Position numbers and translations under genes: made by a program. A stretch of DNA of 64,000 nt from LZORAL124-50-18 sp051208045 (GTDB lineage Bacteria > Pseudomonadota > Gammaproteobacteria > Pseudomonadales > Oleiphilaceae): the NCBI GenBank assembly GCA_051208045.1, contig JBPJFY010000001.1, positions 62,001 through 126,000 on the forward strand, written 5' to 3'. The notes under the pieces are model-generated. The model saw only the letters and a list, made by a program, of their open reading frames with translations. It was not told the origin of the DNA and did not search any database. Below are positions 53,125 to 61,857 of this stretch, piece by piece; position 1 is the stretch's first letter; the number at the start of each line of letters is the position of its first letter.

Positions 53125-55044
53125 TTAAAAATACGAGTGAATGTTGAATGACCATTCGGTCTGGTACCGCTGATAGAGTAATTGTCTGCGCCACCGAGCG
53201 CCCACTGCAATTGTGTCGGAAAGAAAAAAACGTTGATCAAATGCGATATGCGCATCTTTTCTTTGACCGCCTTCCAGAAATTGAGTGTAGGAAAGCTCAA
53301 CATGGGTTGCATCAAAGGTGCTCTGTCGTAGCCAGCCGGTGTGTATCTGTGGGCCCAGGTTGAATCCTTTAGCACTGTGATCGCCAATCTCCAATCGACC
53401 ATTCAGAAAGGCATAGGCTTGGCCGAAAAACTGGACAGCACCACCCGCCCCGCCCTGAAGATAGGGAGCAAATGTGGCTTTATCGGAGGTAGAGTAAATG
53501 CGCTCACCCCCGGTAGAAACATTCCAGGAGAGCCCCTGAAAAAAAGAGTCGATGTTGGAAAGGGAAGTGATGCCAATTGCGGTGAGAGATTCGAGTTGGA
53601 TGCTTTTCTTTTCATAATAGTAACGTACCCGGCTATCCAAAAAAGTGAGCTGGGAACCTGCACGGTAGCCTGGTTGGGGATCCAGTAACTCATGGTAGGC
53701 GGGGCGTATGCCAAATTCGAGATATGGGGCATGCTCTCTGCTCCCGGTTGACAGGCTAAGTCTGAGAGTTTCGTGCCCCTCATCGTCTCGAATGGTTGGC
53801 TCCTTTGGTGGTGCCAGGGGGGCTGTGGCGGGCAATCGGCTACGTGATGCGAGTAATGAATACGAGAGCTTGGCGGCTTCACGATTTTCTAATTTCTCTT
53901 TGTCTGACAGGTAACGGGAATACTCATAGGCTGCATCGAGAATCCTGACAGTACGTGTGAGGTCTTTCTGTTGTTCAACCCACGTGCTGATATCGATTCT
54001 GCCAGAGATGATGTCTTTGAGCTGAGACTGTTCATTCTCGGTTAGGCTGTTCAAGTGATGGCGGAGCTGTGTGGCAGAAGAAGGCCGGTAAGTGATTTTG
54101 GCATGTAGATTTTTTTGGACTACAGCTCTGACGGTATCTGAAGGAATAGCGCGAAGAGGAAATTCATCAATGAGGTGTGTGCCAGGTCTGGCGACATCAA
54201 TCAGCGCCAGAATGCGGTACGCACAGTTTTCGTCAAAAAAGAAGTAATCGAAATTCATCTGCTTGATTTCCCAGGCATGGCGCTGGAGCTGGCGCACTTC
54301 GTCTGGATTTAAATTGAGCTCGTATTCCCAGATATCCCGATTCTCCAGGTTGGTATACACCTTGATCTTGTCATAATAGGGGGTGACCGAGGTGATACCG
54401 GGATAGCCACCAAAAATTCCGCGATAGGCAAACATAAATTCGCTGTCCTGTTCTACAGCATCGGCTGCATAGCTAATCGTGTTGGCGAGCAGGAGGTTGT
54501 CTTTACCTTGGTCCGGTTGGTCCAATCTCAGGAAGGTATGACCAAACATGGAAGATGGGCTATTCAGGTAGGAAGAGGCAAAAATCAGACTTACTGAATG
54601 GGTGTTCAATTCTTTCAGCCAGGTCTGTAGCGCGTCACAGGACGGTTGCGGGAAGTTTTCCTTTCTGAGATCTAGTTGAGATTGAATCCAGCTAAAACGG
54701 GCCGGGAAGCGGCAAATTGCATGTTCCTCTGTAACTTCGGGGTTTGTGAATGCGTGCAGCGTGGCGATCAGCTCATCCTCGGGCGAGTGCACACCGTTTG
54801 GCGATAGAAAGAAGTCAGGGTCATCGGCCTGACTTTGCTTGGGGCCCCAGAATTGACGATTGCGGTAATGAATCAGGTTGTGCCAGCCTCGGGTATTGGC
54901 GAGGTTTTTCTTTTTTGAGAGTGCCACGAGGGATTCGAAAGTGGCCAGCTGAACGTATGAGGTCGTGGGCTCGTATGCGCCTGAGCCAGTGCTGTACAGG
55001 CAGATCAGCAGTAAATAGAATGCGTAGAGAGAGGGTTTTTCCAT
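53125..55044 (-). CDS. DUF4105 protein: periplasmic cysteine-hydrolase-like domain with C-terminal beta-barrel
   Basis: 639-residue exported protein of the DUF4105 (Lnb N-terminal periplasmic domain) family. A signal peptide ends near SGAYE (about 23). The N-terminal region (about 30-300) holds the family core SSMFGHTFLRL with His169 and FFFDENCAYRILALID with Cys274. The order His then Asn-Cys recalls permuted NlpC/P60 (LRAT-like) hydrolases. A helical middle part follows. Residues about 430-639 alternate aromatic and polar residues and end in Phe, like an outer-membrane beta-barrel. Start ATG 55044 is uncertain, because TTG 55059 has a closer AAGGA. It lies between DUF3015 and a lipoprotein hydrolase in one operon. 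Substrate unknown. Confidence 0.8.
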   Translation of the reverse strand: MEKPSLYAFYLLLICLYSTGSGAYEPTTSYVQLATFESLVALSKKKNLANTRGWHNLIHYRNRQFWGPKQSQADDPDFFLSPNGVHSPEDELIATLHAFTNPEVTEEHAICRFPARFSWIQSQLDLRKENFPQPSCDALQTWLKELNTHSVSLIFASSYLNSPSSMFGHTFLRLDQPDQGKDNLLLANTISYAADAVEQDSEFMFAYRGIFGGYPGITSVTPYYDKIKVYTNLENRDIWEYELNLNPDEVRQLQRHAWEIKQMNFDYFFFDENCAYRILALIDVARPGTHLIDEFPLRAIPSDTVRAVVQKNLHAKITYRPSSATQLRHHLNSLTENEQSQLKDIISGRIDISTWVEQQKDLTRTVRILDAAYEYSRYLSDKEKLENREAAKLSYSLLASRSRLPATAPLAPPKEPTIRDDEGHETLRLSLSTGSREHAPYLEFGIRPAYHELLDPQPGYRAGSQLTFLDSRVRYYYEKKSIQLESLTAIGITSLSNIDSFFQGLSWNVSTGGERIYSTSDKATFAPYLQGGAGGAVQFFGQAYAFLNGRLEIGDHSAKGFNLGPQIHTGWLRQSTFDATHVELSYTQFLEGGQRKDAHIAFDQRFFLSDTIAVGARWRRQLLYQRYQTEWSFNIHSYF

Positions 55045-55076
55045 TCCGGTGGAAACCAAATTCCTTGGGGGAGATA

Positions 55077-55103
55077 AGAGAGGGCCCTCTGGGAGCCCTC
55101 TCT
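55077..55103. repeat. Hairpin between the DUF3015 and DUF4105 genes
   Basis: AGAGAGGGC (55077-55085) pairs perfectly with GCCCTCTCT (55095-55103) around a 9-base loop. It follows the DUF3015 stop by 14 bases and has no T-run, suggesting mRNA stabilisation or partial read-through. Confidence 0.6.
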
Positions 55104-55116
55104 CATGTTACATGCG

Positions 55117-55584
55117 TTAGATAACGTATTTCGCCAACGTGTCATCAGATTTCATGACGGCTAACATCGCATCCAATGCCTGATCAGAGGTGGTTTCTGC
55201 ACTGGGGAAGATAATGGCAAAATTCTGGCGCATTACCGAACGGAACGTTTCTCTGTCCTGAAGCTCTACGCCCAGCAAAACAGCCACTGTTTCCAGATTT
55301 TCACCTTCGCCACGAGACATGTCTCGCGCAATGTTGTCCATGTTGGTATCCAAAAACATCGCGGTGGATACAACGGCTTTGCTTGTGTCACATCCCAAGG
55401 TGCCAAAGGTCATACCAAAGGTCTGGTTACCAAATGTGCCATTGGTGGTTGCGGCGAGGATGTGGGGGCCGGGGCCGGTCTGGCCTTTAAAAATCATAGC
55501 GCCTACACCACAGCCTGCACCAGTGCCTGCAAATGTGATGGTGGAAGTAGATGCGAGAATTGCTGCTGCGATCAGTTTTTTCAT
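55117..55584 (-). CDS. DUF3015-family exported protein
   Basis: 155-residue protein with a clean signal peptide (KKLIAAAILASTSTITFAG) and the DUF3015 pattern GAGCGVGAMIFKGQTGPGPHILAATTNG split by the family's Gly/Thr-rich segment, then MFLDTNMDNIARDMSRGEGE and LGVELQDRETF. DUF3015 proteins are small periplasmic or outer-membrane-associated proteins that often sit next to DUF4105; no function is known. AGGGA lies about 8 bases before ATG 55584. It is first in a three-gene minus-strand operon. Confidence 0.88.
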   Translation of the reverse strand: MKKLIAAAILASTSTITFAGTGAGCGVGAMIFKGQTGPGPHILAATTNGTFGNQTFGMTFGTLGCDTSKAVVSTAMFLDTNMDNIARDMSRGEGENLETVAVLLGVELQDRETFRSVMRQNFAIIFPSAETTSDQALDAMLAVMKSDDTLAKYVI

Positions 55585-55767
55585 AGGTATGTCCCTTTTT
55601 CGTATTCATTCCAGCTGAGCGATTGTCATGATGAATGCTCAGAGTGATTACAGGAATAGTGATTGTAGATGACTGGCATCAGCCTTGTCATGGACGTAGA
55701 GGGTGCATTGACTACTGCTTTAACGCACATCGTTCTAGCGACATCTCTAAGTATAGTTTTATTCAAT

Positions 55768-55795
55768 CAGATGGAAAGAAAATTTTAACCATCTG
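55768..55795 (-). terminator. Hairpin at the end of the liv operon
   Basis: Perfect 7-base arms CAGATGG (55768-55774) and CCATCTG (55789-55795) directly follow the livF stop. No good T-run follows on the minus strand, so it is a weak terminator call. The rest of 55585-55767 holds only the presumed promoter of the DUF3015 gene. Confidence 0.45.
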
Positions 55796-56497
55796 TTACC
55801 CCCCCAGATAAGCTTTCCTCACGTCCTCATTGACCAGCAGGTTGTCGCCTGTGTCATGCAGAACGACGTGCCCGTTTTCCAGAACATAACCGCGATCGGC
55901 CAGCCTGAGTGCCTGATTGGCATTTTGTTCGACCAGAAAGATGGTAATGCCTTCTTCGCGAAGCTGTTCAATTATCTCAAAAATCTGTGCGATGATGATG
56001 GGCGCAAGGCCCAGTGAGGGCTCATCCAGAAACAATAATCGCGGTTTACTCATGAGCGCTCGACCAATGGCGAGCATCTGCTGTTCCCCGCCGGACATCG
56101 TGCCACTGCGCTGACTCTGGCGCTCTTTCAGGCGTGGGAACAGAGTGTAGACTTTGTGCAGTAACGGGTCGAAATCGGCTTTATCGGTAAAAAATCCACC
56201 CATATGCAGGTTTTCTTCCACGGTCAATCCCGGGAAGATGCGCCGCCCTTCTGGCACGATGGCGATGCCATTGCGCATGATGCTGGACGTCTGTATGTGC
56301 GTGATGTCTTGCCCCTCGAAGAGAATTCTGCCAGAGGAGGCCTGAGGGTCGCCACAGATGGTCATGAGCAGGGTTGATTTCCCTGCGCCGTTCGCGCCGA
56401 TCAAGGAGACGATTTCGCCTTTCTGGATTTCCAGAGAAACGCCTCTGAGGGCTTCAATTTTGCCATAGTGCGTGTGAACATTTTCGATGACGAGCAT
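55796..56497 (-). CDS. livF: Branched-chain amino acid ABC transporter ATP-binding protein LivF
   Basis: One of two cytoplasmic ATPases powering uptake of leucine, isoleucine and valine. The 233 residues show Walker A GANGAGKST, the ABC signature MSGGEQQMLAIGRALM, Walker B LLFLDEPSLGL and the switch His in FLVEQNANQ, where Gln replaces the usual His, as is common in LivF. Its ATG overlaps the livG stop by one base (TAATG), so translation is coupled. Confidence 0.96.
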   Translation of the reverse strand: MLVIENVHTHYGKIEALRGVSLEIQKGEIVSLIGANGAGKSTLLMTICGDPQASSGRILFEGQDITHIQTSSIMRNGIAIVPEGRRIFPGLTVEENLHMGGFFTDKADFDPLLHKVYTLFPRLKERQSQRSGTMSGGEQQMLAIGRALMSKPRLLFLDEPSLGLAPIIIAQIFEIIEQLREEGITIFLVEQNANQALRLADRGYVLENGHVVLHDTGDNLLVNEDVRKAYLGG

Positions 56498-57264
56498 TAT
56501 TCCTCCCCCAGATAGGCTTTGATGACGGCAGGGTTGGACTTGATTTCTTCTGGGGTGCCCGTTGCCAGTGGGCGCCCTTGATTGATCACGACGATTTTAT
56601 CCGAAATGCCCATAACGAGTCCCATGTCGTGCTCTATGAGCAGGATGGATACATTGTAGTCGTTTTTCAGACTATCAATGAGTGCATCGAGATCCTGAGT
56701 TTCCTTCGGGTTCAGACCCGCAGCGGGTTCATCCAGCATCAGCAAAGACGGGCGGGTGACCATGCATCGCGCAATCTCCAGACGCCGCTGTTGGCCGTAG
56801 GCAAGATTTCCGGCTTCTTTATTGGCATCGTCCATAAGGTTGACTTTGTCCAGCCAATACGCCGCGTGCTCCATCGCTTCTTTTTCTTTTTTGCGGAAGG
56901 AGGGCGTATTAAACAGGCCGGCAAACAGATTGGTGTTTACGTGGCGATGCTGCGCGATCAGCAGGTTCTCAATCACGGTCATGTGGCTGAATAGGCGAAC
57001 ATGCTGAAAGGTCCGGACCATCCCAAGTCGAGAAATCTTGTAATCTGGTAAGCCGTGAATCGGTTGATTATTGAAGGCGATGGTGCCGCCGGTGGGCGTG
57101 TAAAAGCCGCTAATGCAATTGAAAACGGTGGTTTTGCCAGCGCCGTTGGGACCGATGATGGAGACAATCTGCTTCTCTCCGATATCGAGTGAAACGCCAT
57201 CGACTGCGAGCAGGCCGCCAAAGCGCATCTGTAAATTAGAGACACTTAAGATACTGTCAGCCAT
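56497..57264 (-). CDS. livG: Branched-chain amino acid ABC transporter ATP-binding protein LivG
   Basis: Second ATPase of the LIV transporter. The 255 residues contain Walker A GPNGAGKTTVFN, the signature region NLAYGQQRRLEIARCM, Walker B LLMLDEPAAGLNP and the switch His in LLIEHDMGLVM. The start overlaps the livM stop by 8 bases. It is similar in size to E. coli LivG (255). Confidence 0.97.
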   Translation of the reverse strand: MADSILSVSNLQMRFGGLLAVDGVSLDIGEKQIVSIIGPNGAGKTTVFNCISGFYTPTGGTIAFNNQPIHGLPDYKISRLGMVRTFQHVRLFSHMTVIENLLIAQHRHVNTNLFAGLFNTPSFRKKEKEAMEHAAYWLDKVNLMDDANKEAGNLAYGQQRRLEIARCMVTRPSLLMLDEPAAGLNPKETQDLDALIDSLKNDYNVSILLIEHDMGLVMGISDKIVVINQGRPLATGTPEEIKSNPAVIKAYLGEE

Positions 57265-58570
57265 TGTTCAACTCCATGTGGGGACGTTTCATTGGCACCA
57301 ATCCCTGGGGGCGCCAGATCATCATTAGCACCATCATGAGACCAAACATCAACATCCGATACTCCTGGAACTCCCGCGCTATTTCGGGAAGAATGGTCAT
57401 GGCTGCGGCGGCGAGAATGACACCAATTTGCGAGCCCATGCCGCCGAGCACGACAATTGCCAGAATGATGGCTGATTCAATAAAGGTGAAGGATTCGGGG
57501 GAAATAAAGCCTTGGCGGGCAGCGAAAAATGAACCGGCAAATCCGGCAAATGTTGCCCCAATGGTAAAGGCGGACAGTTTGATCACGGTTCGGTTCAGAC
57601 CTAATGAGCGGCAGGCAATTTCGTCTTCCCGCAAGGCTTCCCAGGCACGGCCGACGGGCATTCGCATGAGTCGGCGTATGACGAACAGGGTGAATACGAC
57701 CAGCACAACAGCCAGGAGATAAAGAAAAATGACCTTGTAAGTGCTGTCATAGGCAATGCCAAAGTATTCGTGAAAGGGCAGGTTGCCTTCTTCTTTTGCG
57801 CGCCGTGTAAACTCCAGCCCGACAACGGCCATTTCCGGATCGGCCTGAATGGCAGGCAGCGTGGGTTTGGGAATGCCACCAATACCATTCGGGCCGCCGG
57901 TGAGATCCGTCCAGTTATTCATGAGAATTCGAATAATTTCACCAAATCCCAGTGTCACAATCGCGAGGTAGTCCCCCCGGAGTCGCAGTACAGGAAAGCC
58001 CAGCAAAAAGCCGAACAGGCCGGCCAGAAGGCCTGCGATGGGCAGACATTGCCAGAATCCGAGGCCGTAGTACTGGGAGAGCAGTGCATAGCTGTAAGCG
58101 CCAACGGCGTAAAAAGCCACGTAGCCCAGGTCCAGAAGGCCGGCCAGACCGACCACAATGTTCAGACCCAAACCCAGCATGACGTAGATAAGAACCAGTG
58201 TTGCCAGATCGATAGAGCCCCGCGACGCGGTAAAGGGCCAGACAAGCGCGACGAGCACCACCACGGCGAGCACCACCTGCTCCACTTTGGTTTTGCCCTT
58301 TTCCGTGGCAGGACCAAATTTTGGCACCTTAGGAAGCGGCGCAGCCCGCACAATTTCAGCGAGCTTGTTGCGAAAAAGCTGGAAGACGAACACCGTCGCA
58401 CACGCGAGGAGAATATAGACCATCGTGCTGGTGGCAGAGAGTTCAATGTGTGTCTCAACGCCCTTGGACGCGAAATTGATACCCAGCAACGGGAACGACA
58501 GAATAAAGGTGACTACGGCAGCAATGATGGCGTTGTGGAGTGTACTGAAGTGGTTGGATGGCGTACTCAT
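57257..58570 (-). CDS. livM: Branched-chain amino acid ABC transporter permease LivM
   Basis: Inner-membrane permease of 437 residues. An N-terminal pair of helices (about 12-65), typical of the long LivM of E. coli, precedes the core permease domain with LGLNIVVGLAGLLDLGYVAFYAVGAY split into helices, GFPVLRLRGDYLAIVTLG and the coupling segment VGRAWEALREDEIAC that contacts the ATPases. Its start overlaps the livH stop by four bases (ATGA). Confidence 0.97.
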   Translation of the reverse strand: MSTPSNHFSTLHNAIIAAVVTFILSFPLLGINFASKGVETHIELSATSTMVYILLACATVFVFQLFRNKLAEIVRAAPLPKVPKFGPATEKGKTKVEQVVLAVVVLVALVWPFTASRGSIDLATLVLIYVMLGLGLNIVVGLAGLLDLGYVAFYAVGAYSYALLSQYYGLGFWQCLPIAGLLAGLFGFLLGFPVLRLRGDYLAIVTLGFGEIIRILMNNWTDLTGGPNGIGGIPKPTLPAIQADPEMAVVGLEFTRRAKEEGNLPFHEYFGIAYDSTYKVIFLYLLAVVLVVFTLFVIRRLMRMPVGRAWEALREDEIACRSLGLNRTVIKLSAFTIGATFAGFAGSFFAARQGFISPESFTFIESAIILAIVVLGGMGSQIGVILAAAAMTILPEIAREFQEYRMLMFGLMMVLMMIWRPQGLVPMKRPHMELNNG

Positions 58571-59493
58571 ATCTTCTCAACCTCTGGTTTGCCCAACAGG
58601 CCGGTTGGCCGGAAAAGCAGAATGATGACCAGTAAACCAAAGGACACGACATCTTTGTACTCTGTGCTGAAGTAAGCCGCTGTCATGCTCTCTGTAATGC
58701 CCAGGACCAACCCTCCCAACATGGCGCCGGGAATGCTGCCGATCCCGCCGAGTACGGCGGCAGTAAAGGCTTTCAGGCCAGCGATGAAACCGACAAAAGG
58801 ATTGGCGGTGCCGTAGTAGAGCCCAAGCAAAAGACCGGCAATGGCTGCCAGCGCAGCCCCGATCACAAAGGTCATGGCAATGACCTTGTTGGTGTCAATG
58901 CCCAGCAAGTTTGCCATTTTCATGTCTTCCGCGACCGCACGACAGGCACGGCCTGTTCGTGATCGTGCGATGAACTGGGTTAACGCTGTCATGGAAATCA
59001 GGGTCACCAGCCAGATCACGACCTGCATCAGGGAGACAGTAGCCTGGAAGCCTGCTTCCGGCCCGAAAGACCAGTTTCCTTCAATCAAGGTGGGGATCGC
59101 GACGTCACGAGACCCCTGAGCCAGACGAACATAGTTCTGAAGCAGGATGGACATGCCGATGGCGGAGATCAGGGGGATCAGTCGATTCCCCCCCCGCAAG
59201 GGGCGATACGCGATGCGTTCTACAGACCAGCCGAACGTACTGGACACGAACATGGCAACCAGAAGGGCGATCATCAGGATGACTGGCAGATAAGTGACCC
59301 CGGACATCATGAGCCCGGTGATGACGATAAACGAGATGTATGTCCCGATCATATAAATTTCGCCATGGGCGAAATTGATCATGCCAATAATGCCGTACAC
59401 CATGGTGTACCCGATGGCGATTAGCGCATAGGTACTGCCAATGGTCAGCCCGTTCAGGAGTTGCTGGATAAAGTAGAGCGCTGCTTCGAGCAT
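58567..59493 (-). CDS. livH: Branched-chain amino acid ABC transporter permease LivH
   Basis: Inner-membrane permease of 308 residues with about eight helices. The opening FIQQLLNGLTIGSTYALIAI and MVYGIIGMINFAHGEIYMIG are diagnostic, and the coupling loop RTGRACRAVAEDMKMANLLG contacts the ATPases. A terminator-like hairpin lies between livK and this gene, which would keep binding protein in excess of the membrane parts. Confidence 0.97.
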   Translation of the reverse strand: MLEAALYFIQQLLNGLTIGSTYALIAIGYTMVYGIIGMINFAHGEIYMIGTYISFIVITGLMMSGVTYLPVILMIALLVAMFVSSTFGWSVERIAYRPLRGGNRLIPLISAIGMSILLQNYVRLAQGSRDVAIPTLIEGNWSFGPEAGFQATVSLMQVVIWLVTLISMTALTQFIARSRTGRACRAVAEDMKMANLLGIDTNKVIAMTFVIGAALAAIAGLLLGLYYGTANPFVGFIAGLKAFTAAVLGGIGSIPGAMLGGLVLGITESMTAAYFSTEYKDVVSFGLLVIILLFRPTGLLGKPEVEKI

Positions 59494-59524
59494 GCCCGGT
59501 CTCCGGTGCTGGTGCGTAAAAATG

Positions 59525-59556
59525 AAAAAACACCCGCCCCGTAAAAGGCAGGTGTT
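59525..59556 (-). terminator. Partial terminator between livK and livH
   Basis: On the minus strand a 10-base stem with one mismatch (59547-59556 against 59529-59538) is followed by a T-run (A at 59525-59530 on the plus strand). It lies 21 bases after the livK stop and before livH, so it probably reduces expression of the downstream permease and ATPase genes. Confidence 0.75.
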
Positions 59557-59577
59557 CTTGATGGCGCGTGCTGGTGG

Positions 59578-60696
59578 TTACTGGACTTCTGTTTTGGAGC
59601 CGTCAGCGTGCCAGTTATAAATCACGAAACCAAAGGATTTCAGGTCGCCTTTATCGTCAAACTCGATTTTGCCCGTAGGTGTGTCAAAGGTCATGCTGTG
59701 CATGGCTTTTTGAATGGCATCGGTGTCCGTGCCACCGGTTTTCTTCATGGCGTCTGCCATCACCTGGACTGCTGAGTAGCTGGTCATCACGAACGCGCCC
59801 GTGGGGTCTTCGCCTTTCGCGGTAAAGGCGTCAACCAAACCCTTGTTTTCCGGCAGTTTGTCAAAGCTGGGTGGCAGTGTCACGTACAAACCTTCTGAGG
59901 CTTCACCGGCGATGGTGCTGATGTCTTTATTGCCAACACCTTCCGGCCCCATGAACTTGGCGCCCAGACCCTGCTCGGCGGATTGTCTGAGAATCAAACC
60001 CAGCTCCGGGTGGTATCCACCGTAGTAGACGAAGTCGACATTGGCTTTTTTCATCTTGGCGATTAAGGAGGAGAAGTCTTTGTCGCCTGCCGTAATCCCT
60101 TCATACATCACCACGTTGATGCCTTTGTCTTCCACCGTTTTCTTCACCGCACTGGCGATGCCTTCACCATACTGCTGCTTATCGTGGATAACGGCCAGGT
60201 TTTTCGGCTTGATTTTATCCGCAATAAAGTTGCCGGCGGTGGGGCCTTGCAAGCTGTCCAAACCAATGGTTCGGAAGATCATTTTGTAACCACGGGTAGT
60301 AATGTCCGGGTTGGTGGAGGCGGCGGTCACCATAACGATGCCTTCGTCTTCATAAATGTCGGATGCCGGCTGGGTGGAACTTGAGCAGAGGTGGCCGACA
60401 ACAAATCGGATGCCATCGTTGACGATCTTGTTAGCCACGGCGACCGCCTGCTTGGGATCACAGGCGTCGTCATAGACCACACCTTCCAGCTTGTCGCCGT
60501 TCACACCACCCGCTTCGTTGATCTTTTCAATGGCCATTTTTGCGCCGATCATCTGCATATCGCCGTACTGGGCCACCGGGCCAGTGACTGGCCCCGCGAG
60601 GGCGATTTTGATGTTGTCCGCGTAGGCGGAACTGCCTGCCCCCATCAACGCAATGGCAGCGGTTAAACCCAGAACTCGTGTTTTTGTACTATTCAT
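59578..60696 (-). CDS. livK: Branched-chain amino acid ABC transporter substrate-binding protein
   Basis: Periplasmic Leu/Ile/Val-binding protein of 372 residues. A signal peptide (LGLTAAIALMGAGSSAYA) precedes two Rossmann-like lobes. IKIALAGPVTGPVAQYGDMQ and the disulfide-type Cys in DDACDPKQA and VGHLCSSSTQPAS match E. coli LivJ/LivK. Whether it is LivJ-like (Leu/Ile/Val) or LivK-like (Leu-specific) cannot be decided. GGAAG lies 6 bases before ATG 60696. First gene of the operon. Confidence 0.95.
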   Translation of the reverse strand: MNSTKTRVLGLTAAIALMGAGSSAYADNIKIALAGPVTGPVAQYGDMQMIGAKMAIEKINEAGGVNGDKLEGVVYDDACDPKQAVAVANKIVNDGIRFVVGHLCSSSTQPASDIYEDEGIVMVTAASTNPDITTRGYKMIFRTIGLDSLQGPTAGNFIADKIKPKNLAVIHDKQQYGEGIASAVKKTVEDKGINVVMYEGITAGDKDFSSLIAKMKKANVDFVYYGGYHPELGLILRQSAEQGLGAKFMGPEGVGNKDISTIAGEASEGLYVTLPPSFDKLPENKGLVDAFTAKGEDPTGAFVMTSYSAVQVMADAMKKTGGTDTDAIQKAMHSMTFDTPTGKIEFDDKGDLKSFGFVIYNWHADGSKTEVQ

Positions 60697-60870
60697 TATT
60701 ATGCTTCCGTTTGTTCAATATATTGGCGTTGAGCCAGCGGATTATTGTAATGTGGCTTGCTATTTTGCCTGAAGAGCATGCTCCTTGACCACTCCGTCAA
60801 CTAAAATAAGACGCTGAGGGGCCGACTCGATCCTGGCAGTGGCTACAAATACTACAAAGATTGAATCATC

Positions 60871-61761
60871 TTGAAAAGACTAGTACAGCTCGAAAACTTT
60901 GCGAATTCAGAAACCGCCGGTATTTTTTTCATGGTTGTTTGTGTTCTGATCACGTCGCTTGCCGGAGTAGCGACCAAATGGGTGGTGGCCGATGTGCCTG
61001 TCTATACCATTGCCTGTTTACAGTATCTTTTCTGTTTGATCTTGTTGATGCCCAGAATGTTGAAGTCCAGAAAAAGTCTGCTGAAAACTGATCAGCTGGG
61101 TGTGCACCTGATTCGCGGGTTAGGGGGGTGGTTGTGTTTTCTTTGCTACTACCTGGCGATTGAGCACATTCCACTGGTAGAGGCGGCATTGTTGCGCAGT
61201 GCGTCTCCGTTGTGCGTCCCCTTTATTATCCTGTTGTTAAATGCTCGTTGGATTCCCCGACGTTTTTGGGGGCCGATTCTGGTGGGATTTGTCGGCGTAG
61301 GGATGATTTTGCGTCCGGAGTCGGACGGGGTTAGCGTCTGGCATGTGGTTGGGTTTTTGTCGGCGGTGTTTTTGGCAGTTTCCATGGTATTTACGCGAAA
61401 ACTGGCGATCAGTGAGCCGCCGGTGCGCATCCTGTTTTTTTATTTTCTGTTATCGTTCCTCTGTGGTTTGCCATTTATGGTGGTGCATTGGCGGCCGGTA
61501 CCTCTGTCTGCCTGGCCATTTCTTGTGTTCATCGGGGTGGCTATCTTCCTGGCACTGGTGCTGTATACCCGCGCCTATCAACTGGCACGAGCCAGCATCG
61601 TGTCCCCGCTCAGCTATTTGGGCGTTGTGTTTGCCGGGATCTGGGGGTGGATGATATGGGGGCACATCCCGGATGCCATTGCCGTGGTGGGCATAGCGCT
61701 CGTGATAATAGGAGGCTTGGGTACCGTGCTGCTGGCGCAACAACCTGCTCGTTCGGACTAA
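60871..61761 (+). CDS. EamA/DMT-family permease
   Basis: 296-residue membrane protein with ten predicted helices in two EamA repeats (about 20-140 and 155-290), the layout of the drug/metabolite transporter superfamily. Typical segments are TIACLQYLFCLILLMP, LYTRAYQLARASIVSPLSYL and GIALVIIGGLG. Substrate unknown. The TTG start at 60871 has only a weak AAAGA ribosome binding site; the first in-frame ATG (60931) would cut into the first helix. It is divergent from livK and precedes prpE by about 96 bases on the same strand. Confidence 0.85.
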   Translation: MKRLVQLENFANSETAGIFFMVVCVLITSLAGVATKWVVADVPVYTIACLQYLFCLILLMPRMLKSRKSLLKTDQLGVHLIRGLGGWLCFLCYYLAIEHIPLVEAALLRSASPLCVPFIILLLNARWIPRRFWGPILVGFVGVGMILRPESDGVSVWHVVGFLSAVFLAVSMVFTRKLAISEPPVRILFFYFLLSFLCGLPFMVVHWRPVPLSAWPFLVFIGVAIFLALVLYTRAYQLARASIVSPLSYLGVVFAGIWGWMIWGHIPDAIAVVGIALVIIGGLGTVLLAQQPARSD

Positions 61762-61857
61762 GCGGTTTGTCTAATGGAAAGAATGTCTGAGTTGTAGACA
61801 ATTTAGATAAAGGCTTTCTTGGTAATGGGCAAATTGGTCACTCAGTGGGGGTTGGGC

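Noticed and set aside
57770..58675. A 301-codon plus-strand frame over livM and livH
   Set aside because: Antisense to two clear permease genes; product is low-complexity and His/Gln/Arg-rich.
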